Positions 38,217 through 49,273 are shown, numbered from the stretch's first letter. The stretch: 64,000 nt of DNA from Arthrobotrys musiformis (GCA_036971715.1 JAVHJL010000004.1:2046001-2110000), one strand, 5' to 3'. Notes: generated by a model not told the origin, from the sequence alone. Program-made: numbers and translations.

Positions 38217-38732
38217 CTATAGCTTCGCCTTATCCTCCTCCCCCTCCACGACCAACTCCTCCAAACCGCTCCTGATCTCCCCTTGAATGCCCACCGGCCT
38301 CCTCCCCTCGCTATCGACAAAAACATGCACAAACTTCCCAACAGCGCAAACCTCTTCCTTCCCGCTTTCGAAAACTCCAATTTCGTAGGTGACGCTGGAC
38401 TTGCCCAGTTTTGTGACCGCGAGGGCGAGGTCGAGTTTGTGCGGGAACTCGACGGGTCTAAAGTAGTCGCTGGAGGAGTGGACGCACAGTCCTATCGACG
38501 CGGATTTGGTGGGGATCAAGGAGCATTTTGTGGTGAGGTATTGGTTTATGATTGTGTCGTAGTAGTGGTAGTAGATTGCATTGTTGACGTGGCTGTATAT
38601 ATAATCAGTCTTGATCGTATATACTAATGAGTATTGGATGGCTCACCCGTACTGGTCGTTGTCGGACCAGCGTGTTTGGAAGTTGTTCAGGAAGTATTTG
38701 TAGTGCTGGCGCAGGCGCGCTTTCAACGCCAT
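38217..38732 (-). CDS. Hotdog-fold thioesterase (4HBT, YbgC-like)
   Basis: Exons 38732-38647 and 38592-38217 on the minus strand give 153 residues, typical for a single hotdog domain. The 4HBT signature is TRWSDNDQYGHVNN: Asp26 is the usual catalytic residue and the Tyr-Gly-His-Val-Asn-Asn at 28-33 caps the central helix. The intron splits the Gly29 codon. A second conserved block follows (SSSDYFRPVEFPHKLDLALAV). The enzyme is expected to hydrolyse acyl-CoA or similar thioesters; the actual substrate cannot be read. No targeting peptide is evident and the C-terminus is acidic. Confidence 0.85.
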
Positions 38733-39302
38733 GATTCAGTATTGGTGTGATGTTGATTATATACGGGGATGGTATGAATATCCTCTACATGATATACATA
38801 TCCCTTATATACTCCTCCAATGCAACGGCTCCAAGCTCTCTGTCTTCGAGTCTCGAAATTGAACCTCGGTTGTGGAGTAACTGCAACTTAGTCAGCTCAG
38901 GGCATCGTAGGAAAAAGAAAATACATGTTGCATTTTGGCCGCCGCAACAACAAAAATTCTGTTTCTCTGAAATGTGTCACACTTTCGGTTTTATATCTAC
39001 TCCATCCACCTCGACATAACATCATATCTTTCTCGACATCGATATTGATATTGATATTGATATTGATATTGATATTGATATTGATATTGATATTGATACC
39101 CTCACACCTCATATCAATACGGATACTAACTACCTAGCTTATATATATCGACTGTCGAGACGGACGCCAGCACAAAGATACAGATCCCAAAATCTGCTAT
39201 CTCCGTCCCTCACCCTCCAAGCTGTTATCCCTCCCCCGCACCCCCTCCCTGTCGCTGCTCGTCCGACACCCCCCCTCCCACCTCGCCCTCCAGCTCTTCA
39301 AA
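38733..39302. other. Divergent promoter region with (GATATT)n
   Basis: Shared upstream region of the thioesterase and pseudouridine synthase genes. No gene. Holds the hexanucleotide microsatellite listed separately and a CT-rich leader before 39303. Confidence 0.6.
39041..39098. repeat. (GATATT)n hexanucleotide microsatellite
   Basis: About nine and a half uninterrupted copies of GATATT in the divergent promoter between two genes. Confidence 0.95.
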
Positions 39303-41099
39303 ATGTCCTCCCCGAACCCCGATCCCCCGGCAGAACCCGAGTTCACCCCGCCGCCAGCGGTAGCCATCACCCCCGCCAACCCCTCCATCCCACCGTGGTA
39401 CTTCGAAGGCGGCATGCGGCGCGTCAAGCCCTACCACTACACCTACAATACCTACTGCAAAGAACGCTGGCGGAATAAAACCATCTTCGAGATCTATGGC
39501 ACGGAGTTTAGAGATCGTCCGCAAGAGTATTACGTCCGTGAGTTCCTTTCTTACCGCACAGTTCCCCCACAATCCATATATCTATATATATTTATATATA
39601 TATTTGTCTTGGACCAGACTGCCAATGTGATGGCCTGCGTATATACATAAAATAGAAAGAATGGAAAGACTAATTTTATCAGAAAATTGAATGGCAATAG
39701 AAACACGCAGTCCTAACCGGCATGATCTCAATCAACGGCGTCCCCACCCACTCCCTCGACCAAATCATCCGAAACGGCGATATAGTAACCCACACCCTCC
39801 ACCGCCACGAACCCCCCGTCACCGATAAACCCGTCACCATCGTCTGCGAAACAGACGATATGATCGTTATCAACAAACCCGCGGGGATGCCTGTTCATCC
39901 CGCCGGGAGGTATCATTACAACAGCGTCGTCGAGATCATGAGGTTCGAACGCGGCGGGTGGAATCCTATGCGTATGTTCTTTCATATACTATATTCTTAA
40001 GTCTAGAGTTGGAAGAGGGGGCTAATTGAAAACAGCATGTAACCGCCTCGACAGACTGACCTCCGGCCTGATGTTCATCGCAAAAACCAAAGAAGCCTCA
40101 AAGAGCATGATGCTCCAGCTCCAAACCCGTACCATAAAAAAGGAGTACGTCGCCATGGTCAAAGGTGAATTCCCAGAGTACGTCCCCATTATATCCCATA
40201 TATATATAACTCCCCAAAAATACTAAATATAAATAAAGAGGCGACGTGGTAGTCGAACAGCCCATCCTAGCAATCTCCCCAAAACTCGGCCTGAACCGCG
40301 TAAAAGCCAACGGAAAGCACGCAAAAACCCTCTTCCGCCGCCGCTCCTACAACCCCTCGAAAGACTACAGCGTCGTCCAGTGCCTCCCCTTCACCGGACG
40401 GACCCACCAGATCCGTGTGCATCTCCAATTCTTGGGCCATCCGATCGCTAACGATCCCATTTACTGCAATCGAAAAGTCTTCGGGCCGAATTTGGGCGTC
40501 GGCGGGGAGGGCGATGATGAGGATATCATTACTAGATTATCCAGGATGGGCAAGGAGGAGGTTGCCGAGGCGGTGGCTTATCATGATGAGTTGGTGTATG
40601 GCCTCCATAATCAACTACTATGCGATCATTGCTGATGTGAAAAAAATATAGAGCGGACTATGAAAAACGGAAAGCGGAGAGGATGTCCGGCGAAACATGC
40701 GATATCTGTGATACGCCGCTGTATACCGACCCGGGTGCCCACGAATTGGGTATATACCTCCACGCTAAAAAATACAATTGCGTGGAGGGGAAGTGGTCGT
40801 ACGAGACCCCGCTGCCGGACTGGGCGCTGCCGAAGGAAGGGGATGTGGTCAGCGAGGTGCTGGTTTTGGAGAGCGTTGATATTCCGTTGGTGTTGAAGGA
40901 GGGGTCTGGGGAGGTTAAGACTAGTTTGGACGGGAATGAGGATAAAAAGGAGGAAGAAGAAGAGGAAGTTGAGGTGGAAGAGGTGGTTGAGAAGGTGGTC
41001 CTGCCGCCGAAGGAGATTACCCCCCAAGAACTGGAGATGCTGCAAATTGGCGGCGAGAGCGACGATGAGGATTCGCAGAGCACCAGCGCTTCGGCCTAA
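39303..41099 (+). CDS. PUS9: RluA-family pseudouridine synthase (Pus9/Rib2-like)
   Basis: Five exons, 39303-39533, 39701-39971, 40036-40177, 40239-40595 and 40652-41099, give 482 residues. The catalytic motif is CNRLDRLTSG with Asp173; other RluA blocks are INKPAGMPVHPAG, the TIKKEYVAMVKG strand and FTGRTHQIRVHLQFLGHPI. The N-terminus has the Pus9/Rib2 opening (WYFEGGMRRVKPY, EFRDRPQEYY) and an S4-like SINGVPT segment. In yeast, Pus9 and the C-terminal domain homolog in Rib2 make pseudouridine 32 in mitochondrial and cytosolic tRNAs. No deaminase domain is fused here. The C-terminal CDICDTPLYTDPG/LHAKKY block is followed by an acidic tail. Intron 1 is uncertain: an alternative GTGAGT donor at 39538 with a TC acceptor at 39711 also keeps frame but loses the expected KHAVLTG. 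Confidence 0.88.
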
Positions 41100-41282
41100 A
41101 AGCCACTCCCATCGAAGTTGGTAACTGCTACGAGTAGATGTCTAGATATACAGCGTAGATGCGATAGAAATGATATATATACCCTCCAAACGCCGGTATC
41201 TATTCTACATCTCCACAAATCCAAACTTTTATACCCGCTAAAAACTCCAGTCCAAAGTATATCTATAAAAGAAAGAGAAAGA

Positions 41283-42750
41283 CTACCGCACCCTCTTCCC
41301 CCTCGTCCCGATATCCTCAGTACCCTCCAACCGCCTCTTACCCCCCTTCTTCCTCCCCTTCTCGTCCCTCCCCTCCTCAATATTCAACATAGCCACCCTC
41401 TTCGCCTCACTGACCTTCTTCAACTCCTCCCTCACCACCCTCCCCTCCAAACTCACCCCTTCCTCCTCAACATACTCCACCATCTCACTCCCCACCCTCT
41501 CCTCAATAGCCTTAACCAACAAAACATCCTTCTCATCCACAAACGTCAAACTCTCCCCCTTCTTCCCCGCCCTAGCCGTTCTTCCGATCCGATGCACATA
41601 ATCATCCGGATCCCTCGGAACATCAAAATTAATCACCAGCTCAACCTCAGGAATATCCAACCCCCTCCCCGCAACATCAGTCGCAATCAATATCCTCGCC
41701 GCACCAGCCCTAAACCTCCCCAGCGAATCCGTCCTCTCCCTCTGCGATAAATCCGAGTGGAGGGGTGTAACCCTATGCCCCAGCGGTTTCAACGTATGCG
41801 TCAACACCTGCGCCGTAACCTTCTTATTCGTAAATATAATAATCGACTTCTTCGCATTCCCCGGCGTCGAAAGCAGGGTATGCAGGAACGCCAGATGTAC
41901 CATCGACGGTTTGAAAATATACGTCTGCGTCAACGTCTCCGGAATCGCTGCTTTCTCCGTATCGATCTCGGAAATAAACACCTCCCGTCCACCCTTCCCC
42001 ACCGTCCGCGACTCCCCAGATTTCAAAGCACGCACGCTCTCCGTCACCGTAGCGGTAAACAATAACGTCTGCCTCGCCGGAACCCCCTTCTTCGAATCCC
42101 CAAACTGATCGGGAACAACGGATAAACACTCCACCAGCTCCTCCGCAAACCCTTCATCCAACAAACGGTCCGCCTCATCCAACACCACAACCCTAACCCT
42201 CTTCAACCCAGCTATCGTATCCGCCCCGGAAGACCGTATATGATCCGCCAACCTCCCCGGCGTGGCGATGACAACATGCGGCTTCTGAGCCAGCGAAATA
42301 GCTTGCGTGCGCATATCCACCCCACCGATTATTAACGACAACTTTAAGTTCTGCGGCGCCCCCAGCGCGGTGAATTGTTCCGCTAACTGTAACGCAAGCT
42401 CACTACCCCATCATCAGCCATAATTCCTAGTTATAGAAGGGCGGGGAGAAAGTACCGTGTAGGCGTAAGAATGAGCGCAAAGACACCAAAAGGGTCCGCA
42501 GCCCACATCTGAAGAATCGGCGCCGCGAAGGCGACGGTTTTGCCTGAACCTGTACGGGAACCACCGATGCAGTTCTTGCCTAATTCTATATTAGTTTTGT
42601 GGGAATACGTAGATTTGTGAAGTGAGGATTACCCTTGAGGATCTCGGGAATACAAGCCGCCTGAATGGGCGTGGGACGCTTGATCGCCATCGCGGCTAGT
42701 GATGTGACGAGCCACGGCTTGACGCCGAGGGATGCGAAGTCCGCGGCCAT
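41283..42750 (-). CDS. DBP8: DEAD-box RNA helicase Dbp8
   Basis: Exons 42750-42633, 42579-42456 and 42402-41283 on the minus strand give 453 residues. Helicase motifs in order: Q motif (FASLGV with KRPTPIQ), Walker A SRTGSGKT at 47-54, PTREL, ATPGR at 127-131, DEAD at 156-159, TAT (motif III), the IIIFTNK strand, TDVAGRGLDIP and HRIGRTARAG. The short length and SRTGSGKT/VVLDEADRLLD pattern fit Dbp8 (human DDX49), which acts with Esf2 in 18S rRNA maturation in the nucleolus. The C-terminus is a basic Lys/Arg/Gly-rich tail. The 3' end faces the PUS9 gene with only 183 bases between stop codons. Confidence 0.92.
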
Positions 42751-43205
42751 GGTTGTGGATATTATGTGATTTGTGATGTAGGTTGAAGTCGGTGTGGAGG
42801 AAAAGAAGTTTAAGCTCGCTAGCTGTCGCAAAAAAATAATTTTATGCAGGCGAGCTTATTAGGCGACATGCCTCACAGCGGCATCATCACAATGCGGCAT
42901 CCTCACAGACCCCCAATTTAAACATCACCAGCCCTTTTTCACATACAAAAGCGACATACTCTGCGCTTCAAGACTCTTCGTGAGGATGTATTAATTATTA
43001 TTCTATATTATAGTAAAAAGTATTATCCACAAATAAGTATATCACAAAGCACTCGCTCGCTCTATCGTACCAATATCAAAATCCCACCCCTCAATCTACC
43101 CCCAAACCCTTCTAATCCCCCCTCGAACCTCTGCCAAATCCACTCGAAAAGGACAATAATGTATTCTTACAAACGAAAGAGAAATAGTTTCACAAAGAAC
43201 CGGAA
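42751..43205. other. Intergenic spacer
   Basis: No gene; promoter of the helicase gene and AT-rich 3' flank of the EH-domain gene. Confidence 0.6.
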
Positions 43206-45941
43206 CTACCGCTTCTTGACCTTCTTCTCCTTCAGTCCCAACTCCTCATACGGCTTCAGCACGATCCCCAACCTCCGCACGCTCTCCCACGTCCCGTCCT
43301 GCACCTTCCCCGGCAGCTTCCTCCCCTTCAAACTCTGATCGATCAACCACAGCCCCATGATGAACTCCTCCCTCGTCAGCCACCACTTCGGTCTGGGTCC
43401 TCTGTCCACCAAATCCCACACCTGCTCCAAAATATCAACCGGCAGCCGACTACGGCTCCACAGATCCTTCACAACAACAGCGCACACCGCGTCCAAATGT
43501 AACTTCTTCCCCTGAGCGTCAGGTCTACTCTCGAACATCCTTTCGTTCAGGTATAACCCGCGATTCGCCGCCCAGAGTCCCTCATACCGCTTCCTTTCCT
43601 TCTCGGTAACAAACTCTCGCCACCGCTTCCGCGCGCCTTCGTTGTGTTTGTTCGGGTGTTTCTTGCCCAGGATGTTGTGGCTCTTTTTCTGCGGTGAGTT
43701 GTCGCGGTCTTGCAATTTGTCCGGGCTTCGCATCGTAGGGCGTAGTCCATGGGTTGGGCGGGGTGGTAGTGGGATCGGGTTGGATTTCACGGGTGATCCG
43801 GCGCGGGAAGACGCCAGCGATGAAGCGAGGATGGCATGGTGCAGCGAATCGCCCGTGTGAGAAGGCCGAATGGGGCCTTCCGTCAGTAGAATGTCGTATG
43901 TATCATCCCGCCAGCTGGGTGTCGGACGTAACGAAGACCGTGTCGAGTCCGGACCGGTGTGGTTCGGCCGTAGCGTTTGTGCGGACTTCGACGTCGATGG
44001 GATTTTGTAAGTAGCTGTCGCAGGAGGTGGTGGGAGCAGTGAAACGGTCGAGGATGAAACATTCTTCTCTTTCAAGTTGTACATAGACTGTGGGTGCCGT
44101 GAAACAATGGAGTCTACAAAAGTCTTTTGTGCGGGTAATTCGGGCTTCGGCTTCTTGATGGGTACGTCTGCGACTGCTCTGGCATGGTCGACTACCTTGG
44201 TAGGCGATGTCGGCTTGGGTGGAAGGGTTGGTGCGACCTGTCTGACGGGGGATTTCGGCGTGGGTTTCGTTTTCACGGGCGATTGTTTGATGGGTTCGAC
44301 GACTGCGTCGCCAGCGGTTGGTGGTGGTAGCTTGACGGTATTGAAGCCCATCATGCGGGGATCACGTCGTGCTGGGGCGGGTGTAGGTGCGGCTGCGGGT
44401 ACAGGGGCAGGCTCGACCGGCTTGGGAGCTTCAACAGTGGGTTTTGTATTTCGAGGAAGTGGTGGGGGCGGTGCCGCTTTCTCCGTCGCTTCCTTGGGTT
44501 CCTCTACTTTAGATATTCTTGTCGGGGACGATGTAATTTCCACCGGCGTGGTGGCCTTGGGACTAACCGATGTCGGAGAGGAGGCATCGGGAACTGAAAA
44601 TGTAGTGCTGGCTCTAGCGGGAGGCCGCGTCCTTCTCGGCAGCGGTTTTATCGGCTGTGGAGGAGGCGTGCCTGTTTCCTGGGTGGTGAGCTTCTTGAGA
44701 GCTACGGGGGGTTTCGGGGCGGGTTTAGGAGATGTAGGAGGGGCCGTCGACGGGAGAGGTGTCTGTGTGACTTTAATACTTTGTATCGTCGGTTTCTTCA
44801 GGAGTGCGGGAGGTTTCGGCGGCGGAGCGACCGGACCGGGAGCTCGAGAGGTCGTCGGGGAGGTTGTAGGCGTGATGTCACGTTTAATTTCTTTTTTTAT
44901 GGGGGAAGGCTGTCGAGGCTTCGATATTCTAGGACCTGACCCAGCGGAACCGGCGTTTCTTCCAGAATGCTGAACGGCTAGCTTTGCCGCAGAAAGTGGC
45001 GATATGTTGACGGTACTAGTGGGCGGTGTATCGAAGAAAGTCCCCGAATTTTTCGATCGCATCGGCCCCTCCAGGCTTCTCCGGCCACGAACGGGACTGT
45101 CAGTCCCACCGCCTCCGCCTTCAGCCGCATCCACCTGTTGCAAGAAGCGCTTCCTCGCTTCGTTGACGGATCCCGCGGGAGGCAGGATATCCGGTTCCTG
45201 GTCGCGCTCCGGTTGAGAATTGTTCGCCATGGTACCTGGTGTAGTAGACCTTGAAACGGCGAGTCCGGCAGCGAGGAGACTAGGGGGCGATGTGTCGTTT
45301 CGATTCGAAGCAGCGACTGTAGTGGAAGATGAGGCGGGGATGGGTAGTCCCTTGGTACTATCCTTTCTGGCAGCACTAAGTTTCGCAGCGATCAAAGAAC
45401 CATCGACGGGGATGTATCCTGAAGAGACATCTTCGGAGTAGGACCGTTCTGTTCTGGAAGGAGATTTCGCACGCGACACGGCGCCGGAACCAGTGGAAGA
45501 AGACCTGCTGACACTCAGGCGGGCGGCTTTCAGGGATCCTCCATGGGTGTTGTTATTAGCAGTATTGGCAGTGTTATTAGTAGAAGAGGCGAGCAGGTCA
45601 AAGCTGGAGTTCCTGGAGAGGCTTCTTCTATGGTTGTCGGAGGGGTTGGAATTGCCGGTACCGGTGACTCGCGCAGCGATCAAGGCGGTACCGTTTGTCT
45701 TTGGCTTTGAAGGAGAAGCTGAGAAGGACGACGACGACGATGGGGGTCGTTCGTCGGAAGGTTGACGGGCGAAGGGAGGAGAGAAGCTCAGAGTGGCAGC
45801 ACGAAGGGCAGCATCGGGCTTGTCGGTGTTCGTGCCAACAGAAGAGGAATTCGAAGCAGAGGTACTGAATCTTTTCTGCTTCTGAGGAGTGGTGAAGCCG
45901 GGCTCGTGGAAGCCGTTGGCGGCATATGTTGTGCTCGTCAT
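43206..45941 (-). CDS. IRS4: Irs4/Tax4-like EH-domain protein
   Basis: Single exon, 911 residues. The C-terminal 130 residues carry an EH domain (about 785-890): RKRYEGLWAANRGLYL, then VVKDLWSRSRLPVDILEQVWDL and LTREEFIMGLWLIDQSLKGRKLP. The first 780 residues are disordered, Ser/Thr/Pro-rich with many PPLP-type runs, as in fungal Irs4/Tax4. Scattered short repeats of the form SL(I/L)AA(K/R)L(S/A)(A/V) occur at least five times in the N-terminal half. In yeast, Irs4 and Tax4 bind the phosphatase Inp51, limit PI(4,5)P2 and affect cell-wall signalling and rDNA silencing. The repeated short motif could be a binding site; this is inference. Confidence 0.85.
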   Translation of the reverse strand: MTSTTYAANGFHEPGFTTPQKQKRFSTSASNSSSVGTNTDKPDAALRAATLSFSPPFARQPSDERPPSSSSSFSASPSKPKTNGTALIAARVTGTGNSNPSDNHRRSLSRNSSFDLLASSTNNTANTANNNTHGGSLKAARLSVSRSSSTGSGAVSRAKSPSRTERSYSEDVSSGYIPVDGSLIAAKLSAARKDSTKGLPIPASSSTTVAASNRNDTSPPSLLAAGLAVSRSTTPGTMANNSQPERDQEPDILPPAGSVNEARKRFLQQVDAAEGGGGGTDSPVRGRRSLEGPMRSKNSGTFFDTPPTSTVNISPLSAAKLAVQHSGRNAGSAGSGPRISKPRQPSPIKKEIKRDITPTTSPTTSRAPGPVAPPPKPPALLKKPTIQSIKVTQTPLPSTAPPTSPKPAPKPPVALKKLTTQETGTPPPQPIKPLPRRTRPPARASTTFSVPDASSPTSVSPKATTPVEITSSPTRISKVEEPKEATEKAAPPPPLPRNTKPTVEAPKPVEPAPVPAAAPTPAPARRDPRMMGFNTVKLPPPTAGDAVVEPIKQSPVKTKPTPKSPVRQVAPTLPPKPTSPTKVVDHARAVADVPIKKPKPELPAQKTFVDSIVSRHPQSMYNLKEKNVSSSTVSLLPPPPATATYKIPSTSKSAQTLRPNHTGPDSTRSSLRPTPSWRDDTYDILLTEGPIRPSHTGDSLHHAILASSLASSRAGSPVKSNPIPLPPRPTHGLRPTMRSPDKLQDRDNSPQKKSHNILGKKHPNKHNEGARKRWREFVTEKERKRYEGLWAANRGLYLNERMFESRPDAQGKKLHLDAVCAVVVKDLWSRSRLPVDILEQVWDLVDRGPRPKWWLTREEFIMGLWLIDQSLKGRKLPGKVQDGTWESVRRLGIVLKPYEELGLKEKKVKKR

Positions 45942-47183
45942 CGAGACGGTGGCGGCTTCGGGGCTAGTCGGTTGGTCTAGTGGGAAGTCTAGAGTCGTGT
46001 ATTACCATAAGCTTAAGCATCCGATCAGATGAGACCGCGGTCACAGCTGCACGGCAGAGAAAGCGGACTGGAGGCTCGACATGATGGGGATATTGGTCTT
46101 GGTATCGTATTGCAGCAGCTGTGGCACCGGCGACCCTATATTATATAGCTGATGTTCGAGATTGATGTTGATGTTGATGTTTGAGGTTGAAGTCGAGGGA
46201 GAGAAAGAGGATTAGTCTCAGGGGAGGAAGGATGTAGCGAAGTGACACCGGCTGGGGCGGAGTCCAGCGGACCAGCCACGACCATCGGCCTCAAACACGA
46301 GCACTTTTATTTTATATTAATAATGCATCTACGTGAAACGAATTTACAATATTATACGAGGGCGGGTTAGTAGCCACTATATATATACTTATATAGTAGG
46401 TTCTGCCATTGAAACGCAATATCGGTCTATAGCCAGAGATATCTAGATATCTAGGGGTATTAATACGTATTATAGACAAGAGGTGGTATATATGAGTAAG
46501 TGATTATATAATATACGCGGGGATGTATGGTATGTATACTTTGGCGCAAGCACACCGTCTGGTCTCGAGACTAGCATATATACACATACTAAGTAAATAC
46601 TCAAGTAGGTGGGAGATAGTCTCGAGAGCAGATAGACAAGAGACGTCGACGTCGGCGTAGTCTCGCGGGGCCGTGTGTTAATTTGCTCCCGCAACACAGC
46701 TTACTTAGGTAGGTACTTAAGGCAGATAGATAGCTAGGACCAGCTGGGTACCTAGAGTATATGAAAGGTACCCAGGTAATCAAGAGGTGGGTACATAAGA
46801 ACGTGCATAGATCGACGTAGGGTATATTCTATAGGACTGTAGATTCGGGTGGTGAGTTCTAGATCTGAAGTAAGTTTATATAAATACCCCGCCACTCAGA
46901 CAATAACTCGGGCCTAATCCGCCCATAATAAAAAACCCCCCATATCCTGCATTGGAAATCCGAGTCATTGTACCCCGGGAAAAGGACTGGACTATTTACA
47001 TGTATATTTAGTTTGCAGGTGTCTATCTACTTGGGCAACTATCCGTCCAGTAGGTGCTTTAGTGTGCACCTAATACGCAGAAACCTATCAAGTCCTTCAC
47101 CATACCTAGACCTTGGATCTAAACGGAATGGTTCATCATGCAAACAAAATTTATTCATTTCAAGAGGCACGTAGGCCTTGGGC
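45942..47183. other. AT-rich spacer with TACCTA-type motifs
   Basis: No gene. Holds (GATGTT)n near 46160-46180, dense TA-rich words and a cluster of ACTTAGGTAGGTACTTAAGG / GGTACCTAG / GGTACCCAGG words at about 46701-46780. Confidence 0.6.
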
Positions 47184-47930
47184 TTATGTTAATGTTTTTA
47201 GCTCCTTGTGGCGAATTAGAACTATAAATGCGATTACAAGATTGACGAAACTTGTAATAATCCCGCAGATAGAGTTAACAAGCTCTACTGCGAGATAAAA
47301 ATCTCTATGAATTTCTGAGACAAGGTTTTTTCTAGCCCGCTGAAGCAAGTACCCTACCACCGCAAGCCCGGCCCCGGCCCCCCCCAAAAAATTGCATTAT
47401 TTTTGAACTCAGCCCAAGGAACCCTCCCAAAACTGGCGGCATAATTGAAACCGAGAACGATGAGCCCTCCAACTATACAGAGCAAGCAAAGGATGTTCAG
47501 AATCCCGGGCAAGCGGAGGTGCTGCTCGACCGTAAAGGAATCTCCCTATGTGTGCGTGGGTAAAACGCCTGAGGCGGCTTGGTTGTTTGGTGGTATCTGA
47601 GCTACGGTCATGGCCACCGGACTCGAGGTCTTCGTTGTAATAGTAATAGTAATAGTAATAGTATTGTGAATGTTTATAGTTGTTGTTGCCCCCAGGCGAG
47701 ACAACTGTGCTGCTAAAGCAAGCGTCGTCCGAACTATAGTTGGCAACTTTAGTCTCTCGAGGTCTTTGGTACCGTTCTCCCCGGTGTGCACTATACATAC
47801 CAATGTCCGAGCAGGAAACTGCTTCTTTGCCTTGCTCTTGGGTGTTGTCCTTCGAAGCTTGGTCGTTACTCGAGGACGAAGCCAATAGTGAGGTGGTTCC
47901 GGTGACGGTTCTGGCTCCGGGCCCCCGCAT
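47184..47930 (-). pseudogene. Broken or frameshifted membrane-protein locus
   Basis: Three minus-strand pieces lie in order but not in one frame. A hydrophilic N-terminal ORF (47930 to about 47570; DNTQEQGK, YSSDDACFSS, a run of nine Tyr, DLESGGHD) is followed by a segment in another frame after a TAG acceptor near 47566. That segment reads GDSFTVEQHLRLPGILN and a strong membrane helix (ILCLLCIVGGLIVLGF). It runs into an 8-base C tract (47378-47385). Beyond it, the next frame reads GLAVVGYLLQRARKNL and a second helix, ending at 47184. Adding one base to the C tract would be enough to join the last two pieces. This could be homopolymer sequencing error, a decayed gene, or introns I failed to place. 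No family recognised. Confidence 0.4.
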
Positions 47931-48631
47931 GTTGTTTCTTCCGCCTCTACTGCTTCTCCTTTAAGCTTCCGAGTATCTGCCAGACGATAGGATTGGATGT
48001 GATTCTAGAGTATCGATGGGCCATGAAAGAAGATTCTATATAATTATGATAATATATATAGCTTAGGAGTAGGAGGAGTAGGAGGAGTAGTAGGAGGAGG
48101 AAGGGTAGGAATGGTAGAAGTATTGGTGCAGAATAAGCTGTATTTATATAAAAATCAAAGCCGAGCTATACTTTCGGACCATATAAATACCAGATGGATA
48201 ATATGAAACATCAAGATCATGCATATCATGGTCTGACCATCTCCCTAAGTACCTAGGTATCCATCATGATATCAGCGGCGACCTACGATCTGACTCCAAG
48301 CCCCGAATATTGACATGTTTATATTTATATAATTAATTAAATGCGGTTATGTAAGTCAAAGGCTGTGAGGAACTGTGCAGATACCGCGAATCGATCGCGA
48401 TAGGATGGACCTCTTTTCTGGCATTTTTTTATAATACCTACCAACGGTATATCGGAATCCCATTCGTTACTAAGACCCCCCATTTAGGAGACTAGAGGAT
48501 AGACTAATTTTATTATGCTAGCTAGCTAGGCGATTGATCATATATGACATCTGCGTACCTAAGTAGCTACCGCATGGCTTGACGAGATAAAAGCTGAGTT
48601 GACTTCGTTGCATTCCCGCTTACATTCGGGT
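47931..48631. other. Intergenic spacer with GGAGTA microsatellite
   Basis: No gene. Contains (AGGAGT)n/(AGG)n near 48065-48108, a TAAGTACCTAGGTATCC motif near 48246-48262 and GTACCTAAGTAG near 48555-48566. Confidence 0.6.
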
Positions 48632-49273
48632 TTAGCCTCGAGGGGTGGGCCTCCAGACGCTCTCGATGAAGAAACCAGCCCAACAAGCCATAACCATCCC
48701 CACCAAATAATCAACCCACCAAGCCTCCATAAACCAATTACGTTTCTTCCAAACGGGGATACCGTGCAACTTCTGCTTCCTGCGGCGCATGTGTATAGGG
48801 CTCCAACAGTAACCGGAGACCCCACCCGCAAAGGCTCCCACCAAACAACTGACGATACCGCACCGTCGGAAGGCTTTCAATTCTGCGGAGCCCTCGGGAA
48901 ATCGTGCGACGCAAACCGTGGATGCAATGCTTATGAGGAGGCAGGTGAGGAATAACACCTTTAAGATCTCTTGGAGTCTGTAGAGTCGGATTTTTGCTCT
49001 AGCGAATGAGGCGATGAGTTGCGGGTGGCCTTGTTATTATTTTATTTGATATTTAGTTTTAATTTTAGCTTGAGTATTTTGCAGAAAGATGATTATTTTA
49101 GCAATTTTATTAAGCTTACCTTTAAGACAGTCCTTTGAGACCGGACAGCTCAGATGCCATTCATAGCTGCTACAGAAGTCCGGGAGCTCCGATCCTTCAG
49201 TTTGCGGCGCCGGGTTGGAGACCGGACCGGGCTCCGAGTCAACTAGGATGCTGCTATAACCTTTTGAACTCAT
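48632..49273 (-). CDS. Hypothetical three-helix membrane protein
   Basis: Exons 49273-49120 and 49029-48632 on the minus strand (donor GTAAGC, acceptor AACAAG) give 183 residues. Residues 1-51 are hydrophilic with several Cys and Pro. Three predicted membrane helices lie at about 76-92 (LFLTCLLISIASTVCV), 108-127 (CGIVSCLVGAFAGGVSGY) and 156-175 (VDYLVGMVMACWAGFF). A basic loop (MRRRKQK) sits between helices 2 and 3. The in-phase splice and the uninterrupted amphipathic region before helix 1 (ARAKIRLYRLQEILK) support it as real. No family recognised. It lies on the same strand as, and upstream of, the broken two-helix membrane locus, but I see no sequence similarity between them. Confidence 0.65.

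Noticed and set aside
39041..39098. Possible CRISPR-like array
   Set aside because: It is a simple GATATT microsatellite without spacers, in a eukaryotic genome.
44077..44973. Plus-strand Gly-rich ORF inside the Irs4-like gene
   Set aside because: Shadow of the Pro/Thr-rich coding strand.
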